Assembly (NCBI RefSeq): GCF_047553045.1
Contig: NZ_CP180208.1
Span: 1,612,001 to 1,676,000 of the forward strand
Source: Sphingomonas_L flavalba_A
GTDB lineage: Bacteria; Pseudomonadota; Alphaproteobacteria; Sphingomonadales; Sphingomonadaceae
Direction of reading: 5' to 3'
Length of the DNA: 64,000 bases
The notes below the pieces were generated by a model that was not told where the DNA came from, did no database searches, and saw only the letters and a list, made by a program, of their open reading frames with translations. Positions 10,379-19,047 of this stretch are shown here, piece by piece (positions within the stretch are counted from its first letter, which is position 1; every line of letters starts with the position of its first letter). The position numbers and the translations under genes are program-made.

Positions 10379-11605
10379 ATGACCGAATATACCTCCACCC
10401 TCCTACGCCTGCTCGCCGAGCGCGGCTACATCCATCAACTGACCGACGCCGAAGGGCTCGACCGGCTGGCGGCGAACCAGATCGTCCCCGGCTATATCGG
10501 CTTTGACGCGACCGCACCGTCGCTGCACGTCGGCAGCCTGGTCCAGATCATGATGCTGCGCCGGCTGCAGCAGGCCGGGCACAAGCCGATCGTGGTGATG
10601 GGCGGCGGCACATCGAAGATCGGCGACCCCAGCTTCAAGGACGAAGCGCGCAAGCTGATCGACGACGCGACGATCGCCACCAATGTCGCCGGCATCCGCA
10701 AGGTGTTCGACCGGTTCCTGACCTTCGGCGACGGGCCGACCGACGCGGTGATGATCGACAATGCCGACTGGCTCGACAAGCTGGAATACATTCCGTTCCT
10801 GCGCGAGATCGGCCAGCATTTCTCGATCAACCGGATGCTGAGCTTCGATTCCGTGAAGCTCAGGATGGATCGCGAGCAATCGCTGAGCTTCCTCGAATTC
10901 AACTACATGATCCTGCAGGCCTATGATTTTCGTGAACTGGCCCGCCGCGTCGGCTGCCGGTTGCAGATGGGTGGGTCCGACCAGTGGGGCAACATCGTCA
11001 ACGGCATAGAGCTGACCCGGCGGATCGACGGGACCCAGGTGTTCGGCCTGACGACGCCGCTGATCACCACCGCCGATGGCGGCAAGATGGGCAAGACGAT
11101 GTCGGGCGCGGTGTGGCTGAACGCCGAAGCGCTGTCGCCTTACGATTACTGGCAATTCTGGCGGAACACCCAGGACGGCGATGTCGGCCGGTTCCTGCGC
11201 CTGTTCACCGACCTGCCGCTCGACGAGATCGCCCGGCTGGAGGCGTTGGGCGGCGCCGAGATCAACGCCGCGAAGAAGCAGCTTGCCGATGCGGCGACCG
11301 CCCTCGCCCATGGTGAATCGGCGGCGGTGGACGCTGCGGAGACGGCGCGCCGCACCTTCGAGGAAGGCGCGGCCGGCGGCGCCCTGCCCCGGCACCATGT
11401 CGGGGCGGATACGATCGGCGTTGTCGATGCATTGATCGCCCTTGGCCTTGCCGCGTCGAAGGGCGAGGCGAGGCGGCTGATCAAGGGCGGCGGCGCCCGG
11501 ATCGACGGCGAACGGGTCAGCGACGAGGCGGCGGTGGTCACGCTGGGGGATGCACCGATCCGCCTGTCCGCCGGCAAGAAGAATCACGGCCTGCTGCTAC
11601 GCTGA
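10379..11605 (+). CDS. tyrS: Tyrosine--tRNA ligase TyrS
   Basis: A 408-residue class I aminoacyl-tRNA synthetase that charges tRNA-Tyr. The HIGH-like signature is HVGS at residues 50-53 and the KMSKS loop is KMGKT starting at K236. The tyrosine-binding stretch NYMILQAYDF and QMGGSDQWGNI are also visible. An S4 RNA-binding domain closes the protein (about 340-408: ASKGEARRLIKGGGARIDGERV). Length is normal for the bacterial enzyme. The ATG at 10379 directly follows the divergent DOMON-like gene start by 32 bases. Confidence 0.97.
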   Translation: MTEYTSTLLRLLAERGYIHQLTDAEGLDRLAANQIVPGYIGFDATAPSLHVGSLVQIMMLRRLQQAGHKPIVVMGGGTSKIGDPSFKDEARKLIDDATIATNVAGIRKVFDRFLTFGDGPTDAVMIDNADWLDKLEYIPFLREIGQHFSINRMLSFDSVKLRMDREQSLSFLEFNYMILQAYDFRELARRVGCRLQMGGSDQWGNIVNGIELTRRIDGTQVFGLTTPLITTADGGKMGKTMSGAVWLNAEALSPYDYWQFWRNTQDGDVGRFLRLFTDLPLDEIARLEALGGAEINAAKKQLADAATALAHGESAAVDAAETARRTFEEGAAGGALPRHHVGADTIGVVDALIALGLAASKGEARRLIKGGGARIDGERVSDEAAVVTLGDAPIRLSAGKKNHGLLLR

Positions 11606-11724
11606 CCAGCGCCGCGGCGGCCGTGGTTAACCGGCCTTAAGACCATATCTTGCATCCCGTTTAAACTTTGCCGCCTAGGCATGGCGAGCGTGGGGGCTTG
11701 CCCCCGGTTACTGTGGATGCGCGT

Positions 11725-12051
11725 ATGGCGGCCTACGCCCCGAATGTGATGCCTGCCGAGCAACGCGAAGCCGCGCGCGAAGACGTGTTCTACCGCACGC
11801 GCTGCACCACCGCCGGCGGCGCCGTCGAACCGGCGCAGGTCGTCAACATCTCCGCGTCCGGCTTCATGGCGCGCAGCGAGGGCGACTTCGCCGAGGGCGA
11901 CCGGATCACCATCCGCCTGCCGGTCGTTGGATCGGTCGCGGCGGAGGTGCGCTGGGCGCTCGGCGGCCGCATCGGCTGCCGGTTCAACGAGATGATCGGC
12001 CTTGCCCCTTACCTCTCGCTGCTGTCCGAACTGGTCGCCCAGACACGCTGA
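11725..12051 (+). CDS. PilZ domain protein, probable c-di-GMP receptor
   Basis: A small protein (108 residues from the ATG at 11725) made of one PilZ domain. The c-di-GMP binding signature is recognisable as an Arg-rich entry (REDVFYRTR) and NISASGF in place of the usual DxSxxG; the first Asp is replaced by Asn. In-frame GTG (11713) and TTG (11668) starts would lengthen it; none has a strong ribosome binding site, so the start is uncertain. A GGDEF/EAL protein that could set the ligand level is at 27.7 kb. The target that it controls is not evident from the neighbours. Confidence 0.82.
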   Translation: MAAYAPNVMPAEQREAAREDVFYRTRCTTAGGAVEPAQVVNISASGFMARSEGDFAEGDRITIRLPVVGSVAAEVRWALGGRIGCRFNEMIGLAPYLSLLSELVAQTR

Positions 12052-12082
12052 GCGACCAGTTCGGCACCGTCGCGGCGGCGCT

Positions 12083-13909
12083 TTACCAGCCGCAGCGCCT
12101 GCCTTTGTTCTGCTCCTTCAGCCAGCCGGCCAGCGGCTGGAAATAGGCGAGCATTGCCTTGCCGCTCATCTCTCGGCTGCCGGTGAATGCTTCCAGCGCA
12201 TCCGGCCAGGGCTTCGACATCCCCATTTCCATCATCGCGTTCAGCCGTTCCCCGACCTGCTTGTTGTTGTAAAAGGAACAGCGGTGGAGCGGCCCGGTCC
12301 AGCCCGCCTGCCGGCACGCCGCCTCATAAAACTGGAATTGCAGGATGCGGGCGAGGAAATAGCGGGCGTAAGGCGTGTTGCCAGGCACATGGTATTTGGC
12401 GCCGGGGTCGAACGCTACCGCGTCGTCGCGCGCGACCGGCGGGGTGATGCCCTGATATTGCAGGCGCAGCGCGGTCCACGCCTTGTTGTAATCGGCCGGG
12501 GCGATCGCACCGGAGAACACGCCCCAGCGCCATTTGTCGATCAGCAGGCCAAACGGCAGGAACGCTACCTTGTCCATCGCCTGTCGCAGCAACAGACCGA
12601 TATCCTTGTCCGGCCCCGGCACCTGCGCCGCATTCAGCAGGCCGATCCGGACCAGATAATCCGGCGTGATCGACAGCGCGACGAAATCGCCGATTGCTTC
12701 GTGGAAGCCGTCATTGGCGCCGTTCAAATAGAGATAGGGCTGTTTATTGTAGGCACGCTGGTAATAATTATGGCCCAGCTCGTGGTGGATGGTCACGAAA
12801 TCGTCGCTGGCGATTTTGATGCACATCTTGATGCGCAGATCGTCCTTGTTGTCGACATCCCACGCCGAGGCATGGCAGACGACCTCGCGATCCGCCGGCT
12901 TCAGGAACATGGAATTCGTCCAGAAGCTTTCGGGTAGCTGTGCGAAACCGAGCGAGGAGTAGAAGCCCTCGCCGGTGCGGACCATCTTCAGCGCGTCATA
13001 ATCCTGCGCCTTGAGCAATGCGCCGATGTCGTAGCCGATTGCACCGGAACCCGCTGGTGCGACCACATCGTAGATGTTGCCCCATTCCTGCGCCCACATA
13101 TTGCCGAGCAGGTCGGCGCGGATCGGTCCGGTCTTCGCCTGCACGGCGTCGCCATATTTCTCGTTCAGCCTGGCGCGGGTGTAGCAGTGAAGCTGGTCGT
13201 AGAGCGGTTTCACCTCGCCCCACAGCTTGTCGGCCAGCGCGGCGAAGGCGTCGGGGGCCATGTCGTATTGCGACCGCCACATCGCGCCGACATCGCCATA
13301 GCCAAGTTCGACGGCGCCCTGATTGGCGATCTCTACCATGCGCGCATAGTCCGCGCGCATCGGGCGGCCGACATTGTCGTGCCAGCTTGCCCACATTTCC
13401 TTCAGTTCACCGGGGTTGCGATTGGTGCCCATCGCCGCTTCGATATCGTTGCCGCTGATCGGCTGGCCGTTCAGCGTGCCCCGGCCCTTACCGTAGGCCG
13501 AATTGAGCCGGGTGGCGATCTCCGCCAGTTCCTTCGTCGCGCCCGCCGTCGTCGGTGCCGGCAGGACGATGCCGCCGCGCAGCAGGTCCAGCTTGCGCCT
13601 GGTATCGAACGACAGCCCCGGGACGGTCAGGAAATGCGCCGCCTGCTTGGCCAGGCGCACCTGAATATCGGTGCCGCGCTCCGCATAGACAGCGGCGATC
13701 GCATCGGTATCGTCGGTGATATACGTGTTGTTGATCCAGGCGACGCGCCCGGCGTCGAGCGAGAAATCGGCCAGTTCCTTTTCCGCCGCCACGACGAAGG
13801 CGTCTGCCTCCGCCGCCGTCGGCCGGTTGGCGGCGGGCTGGGCGCTTCCGGCCGCGCCGGACAGGGCAAGGGCGGCGGCCAGCGCCAGAGTGGAAATAAC
13901 AACCTTCAT
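12083..13909 (-). CDS. Peptidase family M2 (angiotensin-converting-enzyme-like) dipeptidyl carboxypeptidase
   Basis: A 608-residue exported zinc metallopeptidase related to ACE, which removes dipeptides from peptide C termini. The N terminus is a signal peptide (hydrophobic stretch about 4-20 ending AGSAQ). The zinc motif HExxH is at H376, E377 and H380 (HHELGH), and the third ligand is probably E404 in GFHEAIGD. Length and motif order match bacterial M2 enzymes, which are common in sphingomonads and xanthomonads. It is convergent with the PilZ gene and stands alone. Periplasmic location is inferred from the signal peptide. Confidence 0.93.
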   Translation of the reverse strand: MKVVISTLALAAALALSGAAGSAQPAANRPTAAEADAFVVAAEKELADFSLDAGRVAWINNTYITDDTDAIAAVYAERGTDIQVRLAKQAAHFLTVPGLSFDTRRKLDLLRGGIVLPAPTTAGATKELAEIATRLNSAYGKGRGTLNGQPISGNDIEAAMGTNRNPGELKEMWASWHDNVGRPMRADYARMVEIANQGAVELGYGDVGAMWRSQYDMAPDAFAALADKLWGEVKPLYDQLHCYTRARLNEKYGDAVQAKTGPIRADLLGNMWAQEWGNIYDVVAPAGSGAIGYDIGALLKAQDYDALKMVRTGEGFYSSLGFAQLPESFWTNSMFLKPADREVVCHASAWDVDNKDDLRIKMCIKIASDDFVTIHHELGHNYYQRAYNKQPYLYLNGANDGFHEAIGDFVALSITPDYLVRIGLLNAAQVPGPDKDIGLLLRQAMDKVAFLPFGLLIDKWRWGVFSGAIAPADYNKAWTALRLQYQGITPPVARDDAVAFDPGAKYHVPGNTPYARYFLARILQFQFYEAACRQAGWTGPLHRCSFYNNKQVGERLNAMMEMGMSKPWPDALEAFTGSREMSGKAMLAYFQPLAGWLKEQNKGRRCGW

Positions 13910-13960
13910 GGGTAGATCCCCTTTTTCATGGGGATAGAGTGAGCGCCGGGCGGTAGCCGG

Positions 13961-14716
13961 TCAAGCCACGAGGAAGTCGGCGATCGCCCGTCCCAGTTCC
14001 GGTTTCGTTACCGCGCTCATATGGTTGCCGGGGATCGACTGGAATCGCGCGCCGGGGATGGCGGCGGCCAGTGCCTCGCCAGAGCCGTTATCGTCGTCTT
14101 CGCTGCCGGTGACGACCAGTACCGGACAATCGATCGCCGCCAGCGCCGCCTCCGGCGTGTCGACGAAGGTGTCGAGGATCAGCAGCAACGCCGCCGCATC
14201 GCCGCCCGTCGTCTTCAGAAACGCCTCAGTCAACCATTCGGCGCTGCCGCGCTGGAAGCTGCCGAGATGGGTGAGGACATGGCGAAAATAGCCGCCCCGC
14301 CCCCGCGTATCCAATATGCCCTGCAACCCCATGCCGCACAACACCGCCCGGTGCGGGCGGGCGCCCTGCACCAGCATCCGCACCGCCGTCCGCCCGCCCA
14401 GCGAATAGCCGGCCAGATCATATTCCCCGCCCGACAGACCAAGATGGGCAAGCAGAGCGAACCCGTCATCGGCCAGTATGTCGGACGGGTAGCGGGCCGG
14501 GTCGTGCGGCTTGTCACTGTCGCCGTGGCCGCGCAGGTCCGGCATGATGACGCGAAAGCCGCGTGCAGCGATCGCCTCGGCATGGCCGTAGCGGATCCAG
14601 TTGGTTTGCGCGTTGGAAAAATAGCCATGGATCAGCAGCAGCGGCCGCCCGGCGCCGACCTCCCGCCAGGCCAGCCGGGTGCCGTCACCGGCGATGAAAT
14701 GCTGGACAGCGGTCAC
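13961..14716 (-). CDS. Alpha/beta hydrolase
   Basis: A 251-residue alpha/beta hydrolase. The nucleophile elbow is GYSLGG with S105, the oxyanion region is HGYFSN at about 30-35, and the final histidine is in the GNHMSAV segment near the C terminus. The GTG at 14716 was chosen because GGGGGA precedes it by seven bases and the hydrolase fold begins right after; longer in-frame extensions run into the divergent regulator's promoter region and look non-coding. It is divergent from a marR-emrAB operon and may be controlled by the same MarR protein, perhaps as a detoxifying esterase. The substrate is unknown. Confidence 0.88.
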   Translation of the reverse strand: MTAVQHFIAGDGTRLAWREVGAGRPLLLIHGYFSNAQTNWIRYGHAEAIAARGFRVIMPDLRGHGDSDKPHDPARYPSDILADDGFALLAHLGLSGGEYDLAGYSLGGRTAVRMLVQGARPHRAVLCGMGLQGILDTRGRGGYFRHVLTHLGSFQRGSAEWLTEAFLKTTGGDAAALLLILDTFVDTPEAALAAIDCPVLVVTGSEDDDNGSGEALAAAIPGARFQSIPGNHMSAVTKPELGRAIADFLVA

Positions 14717-14821
14717 GCGGGCATCCCCCCGGTCATCTCGGCACTCATAGCGAATCTCCTGTTTCGGCTTGTTACCGGCTGTGGCGGCAAAGCTGAACAG
14801 GCGACGATGCTGCATCGCAAC

Positions 14822-14849
14822 TAAGCATTGTAATAATATATGATGCTTA
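14822..14849. promoter_or_regulatory. Inverted repeat, candidate MarR operator
   Basis: A perfect 7-base inverted repeat, TAAGCAT (14822-14828) and ATGCTTA (14843-14849), lies in an unusually AT-rich stretch between the divergent hydrolase and marR genes. A second nested pair, TAATAA (14831-14836) and TTATTA (14847-14852), overlaps it. Position and symmetry suit autoregulation by the MarR-type repressor encoded next to it. The whole 147-base divergent region (14717-14863) probably carries the promoters of both transcripts. Confidence 0.55.
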
Positions 14850-14863
14850 TTATATCGCGCGCA

Positions 14864-15310
14864 ATGAGTGACTCGACCGCATTCCTGATCGGCGACGTTT
14901 CCCGGTTGATGCGCCGGCGCTTCGATGAGCGCGCGCGCCAGATCGGTGTCACACGCTCGCAATGGCGAATGTTGTTCACCCTGTCGCGCAACGAAGGCGC
15001 CAATCAGGGGGCGCTCGCCGAACTGATCGATGTCGAACCGATCACCCTCTGCCGGATGGTCGACCGGCTACAGGACGCCGGCCTCGTGGAGCGGCGGCGC
15101 GACCCGACGGACCGCCGCGCCTGGCAGCTTTACCTGACCGAAGAGGCGCACCCAATTGTCGGTGAGCTGCACGCGCTTGCCGATGCGCTGTTCGAGGAAT
15201 GCATGGACGACATCGCCGCCGCCGACCGCGAACGGCTGAATGAGACACTGACCCGGATCAGGCAGAATCTGGTCGCACCGCAAATCGAAAAGGCAATCGC
15301 CCATGGCTGA
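14864..15310 (+). CDS. MarR family transcriptional regulator
   Basis: A 148-residue winged-helix regulator. The recognition helix and wing are visible as ALAELIDVEPITLCRMVDRLQDAGLVERRRDPTD-like sequence (about 50-85), with the dimerisation helices at both ends. An in-frame ATG at 14840 would add eight residues but falls inside the AT-rich inverted repeat, so the ATG at 14864 is preferred; neither has a good ribosome binding site. The gene overlaps the following membrane fusion protein gene by eight bases. It likely represses the efflux operon and releases DNA on binding a small phenolic or hydrophobic ligand. Confidence 0.92.
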   Translation: MSDSTAFLIGDVSRLMRRRFDERARQIGVTRSQWRMLFTLSRNEGANQGALAELIDVEPITLCRMVDRLQDAGLVERRRDPTDRRAWQLYLTEEAHPIVGELHALADALFEECMDDIAAADRERLNETLTRIRQNLVAPQIEKAIAHG

Positions 15311-16379
15311 CGCCGACCGCCCGATCATCGCCGCTGAAGAGGTTGAGGCCCCGGACGAGGACTCGACGCCGCGCCGGCGCCGGGCGCCGCGCCTTGCGCT
15401 GATGCTGTCCCTGCCGCTGCTGCTGCTCGCCTGCGGCGCCTATCTGTGGCTGACTTCCGGCCACTCTGTCAGCACCGACAACGCCTATGTCCAGCAGGAC
15501 AAGGTATCGGTCAGCGCCGACGTCGCCGGCCGCATCGTCGGCGTCGCGGTGCGAGAGAATCAGACGGTGAAGGCGGGCGACCTGCTGTTCCGCATCGACC
15601 CGGACCCGTACCGTATCGCGCTGGAGCAGGCGAACGCCGCGCTCGCCACCGCACAGGTCGGCGTGACCAGCCTGCAATCCAGCTATCGCGCGACGCAGGG
15701 CGACATCATCGGCGCGCGCGACGCGATCAAGTTCGCGCAGGAGGATTACGACCGGCAGGCGGCGCTGATGAAACGCGGTTTCACCACTCTCGCCCGCATG
15801 CAGCAGGCGGAGCATGTGCTGCAACAGGCGAACGTCCAGCTGCGCAATGCCGTCGACAGCGCAGCCGAGGCGCAGGCCAAGCTGGCGACCGGCAGCGCGG
15901 TGCCCGGCGTCAATCCGCAGATTGCCGCGGCGATGGCGGTACGCGACAAGGCAAAGCTCGATCTGGAACGGACGGAGGTGCGGGCGCCGGTTCCCGGCCA
16001 GGTCAGCCAGTCGACCCGTCTTCAGGTCGGCCAGATGATGGTATCCGGCTTGCCGGCGGTCAGTATCGTGATCAACGGCCGGTCATGGGTCGAGGCCAAC
16101 TTCAAGGAAACCGACCTTGACGACATGCGCGTCGGCCAGCCGGCCGTGGTCAGGCTCGACGCTTTTCCGGGCATCACGCTCAAAGGCCATGTCGAGAGCA
16201 TCGGCGCCGGTACAGGATCGGAATTCTCGGTGCTGCCGGCGCAGAACGCCAACGGCAACTGGGTGAAGGTGACCCAGCGCATCCCGGTCCGCATCGCGAT
16301 CGACGGCACACCGCCGCGCCAGCTGATCGCCGGGCAGAGCGCGCATGTGAAGGTCGACACCAAGCCCAATGGCGCCTGA
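15303..16379 (+). CDS. emrA: HlyD/EmrA family membrane fusion protein
   Basis: A 358-residue periplasmic adaptor of a tripartite drug efflux pump. A Pro/Arg-rich cytoplasmic start is followed by one membrane anchor (about 29-48), the barrel-sandwich half-motif (STDNAYVQQDKVSVSADVAGRI), a long coiled-coil hairpin (about 105-195), and the second lipoyl half-motif (APVPGQVSQ). It matches EmrA in size and order. It overlaps marR upstream and the MFS transporter downstream (11 bases), forming a tight three-gene operon. No outer membrane factor gene is present in the cluster, so a TolC-like protein would have to come from elsewhere. Confidence 0.93.
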   Translation: MADADRPIIAAEEVEAPDEDSTPRRRRAPRLALMLSLPLLLLACGAYLWLTSGHSVSTDNAYVQQDKVSVSADVAGRIVGVAVRENQTVKAGDLLFRIDPDPYRIALEQANAALATAQVGVTSLQSSYRATQGDIIGARDAIKFAQEDYDRQAALMKRGFTTLARMQQAEHVLQQANVQLRNAVDSAAEAQAKLATGSAVPGVNPQIAAAMAVRDKAKLDLERTEVRAPVPGQVSQSTRLQVGQMMVSGLPAVSIVINGRSWVEANFKETDLDDMRVGQPAVVRLDAFPGITLKGHVESIGAGTGSEFSVLPAQNANGNWVKVTQRIPVRIAIDGTPPRQLIAGQSAHVKVDTKPNGA

Positions 16380-17913
16380 TCCCGCTCAGGGCGCCGCGAT
16401 GCCGGTCCGGCACCGCGGCCTCCTGACCGTTGCCGTCATGATGGCAACGGTGATGCAGATCCTCGACACCACGATCGCCAACGTCGCCCTGCCCCATATG
16501 CAGGCGTCGCTGAACGCGACGGTCGACAGCGTCACCTGGGTGCTGACCAGCTATATCGTCGCCTCGGCGATCGCCATGCCGATTACCGGCTGGCTGTCCG
16601 ACCGGGTCGGGTCGCGCAACCTGTTCCTTGGCGCGCTCGCCGCCTTCATCGTCGCGTCGATGCTGTGCGGCATCGCCACCAGCCTGGGCGAGATGGTGGT
16701 GTTCCGGGCGTTCCAGGGCATCGCTGCCGCTTTCATCAATCCGCTGTCACAAACCGTGATGCTCGACATCAACCCGCCGGAACGGCAGGCGAAAGCGATG
16801 GCGGTATGGGGCATGGGCATCATGGTCGGGCCGATCATGGGGCCGGTGCTCGGCGGCTGGCTGACCGATAATTTCAGTTGGCGCTGGTGCTTCTACGTCA
16901 ACCTGCCGGTCGGCATCGTCACGCTCATTCTGATGGCCTGGCTGCTGCCGTCGCGGCCGCTGCTCCGACGGCGATTCGACCTGTTCGGTTTCCTGATGCT
17001 GGCGCTGGCCATTGCCGCCTTCCAGGTCATGCTTGACCGCGGCCAGCAGCAGGACTGGTTCGCCTCGCCGGAGATCATTCTCGAATGCGGGCTGGCGATC
17101 GCCGCCGCCTGGATCTTCGCCGTCCACCTCGTCACCGCGAAGCAGCCGATGTTCGAGCGCGAAATGCTGCTCAACCGCAACCTGCTGACCGCGCTGTTCT
17201 TTATGCTGGTCATCGGGCTGATGATGTTCGCAACGATGGCGTTGCTGCCACCCATGCTACAGACCCTCTGGGGCTATTCGGTGATCGACACCGGCATCCT
17301 GCTCGCCCCGCGCGGGGTGGGCGTGCTGATCAGCATGTGGATCGCCGGCCAGCTGAGCGAGAAGGTCGACGCGCGCATCCTGATCGGCAGTGGCATGACC
17401 ATTGCCGCCTTCTCGCTGTGGCAGATGACGATCTGGTCGCTCGACATGGACTGGTACATGATCGTGGTCAGCGGCACCGTTCAGGGCCTCGGCATGGGGC
17501 TGGTGTTCATCCCGCTCAACATGAGCGCCTTCGCCACCCTCGCCCCACGCCACCGCACGGAAGGGGCAAGCCTGCTCAACCTGTTCCGCAGCATTGGCTC
17601 CTCCGCCGGCATTTCGCTGGTGATGATGATGCTGGTTCGCAACACGCAGACCAGCCATGCCGACCTGAGCGGGCACATCACCCCGTTCAGCCTGCCGTCG
17701 ATCGACCCCGGCAACGCGCAGATGCTGGGGGATGCGGGGACAACGGCGCTGGCGATGATCGATGCCGAAATCAACCGGCAGGCGTTGATGATCGCCTATC
17801 TCGACGACTTCAAGCTGATGATGATCGTCACCCTGCTCGCGATCCCGTTGGTCTTGCTGCTGCGGCGGCCGGCGTATGAAGCCGGCGCGCCGCAGCATAT
17901 CGCGATGGAATAG
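16369..17913 (+). CDS. emrB: DHA2 family MFS multidrug transporter (EmrB-like)
   Basis: A 514-residue major facilitator with 14 predicted membrane helices, typical of the DHA2 drug:proton antiporters. Motif A appears as GWLSDRVGSRN and motif C-like sequence as GMGIMVGPIMGPVLGG (helix 5). DTTIANVALPHMQASL in helix 1 is a family signature. It is the pump partner of the EmrA-like adaptor with which its start overlaps; an in-frame ATG at 16399 is an alternative start. It ends seven bases from the convergent asd gene. Confidence 0.94.
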   Translation: MAPDPAQGAAMPVRHRGLLTVAVMMATVMQILDTTIANVALPHMQASLNATVDSVTWVLTSYIVASAIAMPITGWLSDRVGSRNLFLGALAAFIVASMLCGIATSLGEMVVFRAFQGIAAAFINPLSQTVMLDINPPERQAKAMAVWGMGIMVGPIMGPVLGGWLTDNFSWRWCFYVNLPVGIVTLILMAWLLPSRPLLRRRFDLFGFLMLALAIAAFQVMLDRGQQQDWFASPEIILECGLAIAAAWIFAVHLVTAKQPMFEREMLLNRNLLTALFFMLVIGLMMFATMALLPPMLQTLWGYSVIDTGILLAPRGVGVLISMWIAGQLSEKVDARILIGSGMTIAAFSLWQMTIWSLDMDWYMIVVSGTVQGLGMGLVFIPLNMSAFATLAPRHRTEGASLLNLFRSIGSSAGISLVMMMLVRNTQTSHADLSGHITPFSLPSIDPGNAQMLGDAGTTALAMIDAEINRQALMIAYLDDFKLMMIVTLLAIPLVLLLRRPAYEAGAPQHIAME

Positions 17914-17920
17914 GCCGGGT

Positions 17921-18949
17921 TCAGGCCGCCTTCTTCAGGTGCCGTCGGCCAAGCAGTTCAGCGATCTGCACCGCGTTCAGCGCGGCGCCCTTGCGCAGAT
18001 TGTCGGACACGCACCACAGCACCAGGCCGTTGTCGGTCGTCGGGTCCTCGCGCACGCGGCTGACATAGGTGGCGAAATCGCCGACACATTCGACCGGCGT
18101 TGTGTAACCGCCATCCTCGCGCTTATCGACCAGCATCACGCCCGGCGCCTCGCGCAGCACGGCCTGCGCCTCGCTGGCGGAGATTTCCTTTTCGAACTCG
18201 ATGGTCAGCGCCTCGGAATGGCCGACGAACACCGGCACCCGCACGCAGGTGGCGACAACTTTGATGTGCGGATCGAGGATCTTCTTGGTCTCGACCACCA
18301 TCTTCCACTCTTCCTTGGTGAAGCCATCATCGAGGAAGCTGTCGATATGCGGAATGACGTTGAACGCGATCTGCTTGGTGAACTTCTTCGGTTCCGCACT
18401 ATCGCCGACGAAAATGTTGCGGCTCTGCTCGAACAGCTCGTCCATTCCCGCCTTGCCGGCGCCGGACACCGACTGGTAGGTCGAAACGACGACACGCGTG
18501 ATCTTCGCCACATCATGCAGCGGTTTCAGCGCGACGACCATCTGCGCGGTCGAACAGTTCGGGTTGGCGATGATATTCTTCTTGGTGTAGCCATCGATCG
18601 CATCGGCATTCACTTCCGGCACGATCAGCGGCACGTCCGGGTCAGTCCGGTAAAGCGAGCTGTTGTCGATTACCGTGCAGCCGGCCTTGGCGGCGATCGG
18701 CGCGTAGATCGCCGTCGCTTCCGACCCGATGGCGAACAGCGCCATGTCCCAGCCGGCCCAGTCGAAATGCTCGATATTCTTGATCGTCAGCATCCGGCCT
18801 GTCTCGCCGAACTCCACCTGGTCGCCAGCCGAGCGCGAGGAAGCAAGCACAGCGATCTCGTCGATCGGGAATTCGCGCTCCGCGAGAATGTTCAGCATCT
18901 CGCGCCCGACATTGCCGGTGGCGCCCGCAACTACGACCCGATAACCCAT
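17921..18949 (-). CDS. asd: Aspartate-semialdehyde dehydrogenase
   Basis: A 342-residue enzyme that reduces aspartyl phosphate to aspartate semialdehyde, the branch point for lysine/diaminopimelate, methionine and threonine. The NADP-binding motif is GATGNVG at residues 9-15, and the catalytic cysteine is C132 in NPNCSTAQ. Later family residues appear in the GHSEALTIEFE region. The ATG at 18949 starts the Rossmann fold directly. The gene is downstream of gcvPB on the same strand with a 98-base gap that contains a strong hairpin, so it may be expressed separately. Homoserine kinase (26.3 kb) acts later in the same pathway. Confidence 0.97.
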   Translation of the reverse strand: MGYRVVVAGATGNVGREMLNILAEREFPIDEIAVLASSRSAGDQVEFGETGRMLTIKNIEHFDWAGWDMALFAIGSEATAIYAPIAAKAGCTVIDNSSLYRTDPDVPLIVPEVNADAIDGYTKKNIIANPNCSTAQMVVALKPLHDVAKITRVVVSTYQSVSGAGKAGMDELFEQSRNIFVGDSAEPKKFTKQIAFNVIPHIDSFLDDGFTKEEWKMVVETKKILDPHIKVVATCVRVPVFVGHSEALTIEFEKEISASEAQAVLREAPGVMLVDKREDGGYTTPVECVGDFATYVSRVREDPTTDNGLVLWCVSDNLRKGAALNAVQIAELLGRRHLKKAA

Positions 18950-19002
18950 CTGACTGCTCCTTTGGTGCAGCGCGTCAATACTCGCCGCTGGCCGGATGTC
19001 CA

Positions 19003-19043
19003 GCGCGGACAGGTTTTGCGCACTAAAGTTGCGCTGTCCGCGC
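19003..19043 (-). terminator. Hairpin between gcvPB and asd, possible terminator or processing site
   Basis: A perfect 10-base inverted repeat, GCGCGGACAG at 19003-19012 and CTGTCCGCGC at 19034-19043, sits just after the gcvPB stop and before asd on the minus strand. A further GCGC pair lies inside the 21-base loop. There is no U-run, so it is not a classical intrinsic terminator; it may separate the glycine cleavage operon from asd or stabilise an mRNA end. Confidence 0.4.
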
Positions 19044-19047
19044 CGCC

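Noticed and set aside
14717..14962. Longer start of the alpha/beta hydrolase
   Set aside because: The extra residues run through the AT-rich operator region and into marR; the GTG at 14716 has a good GGGGGA site and starts the fold.
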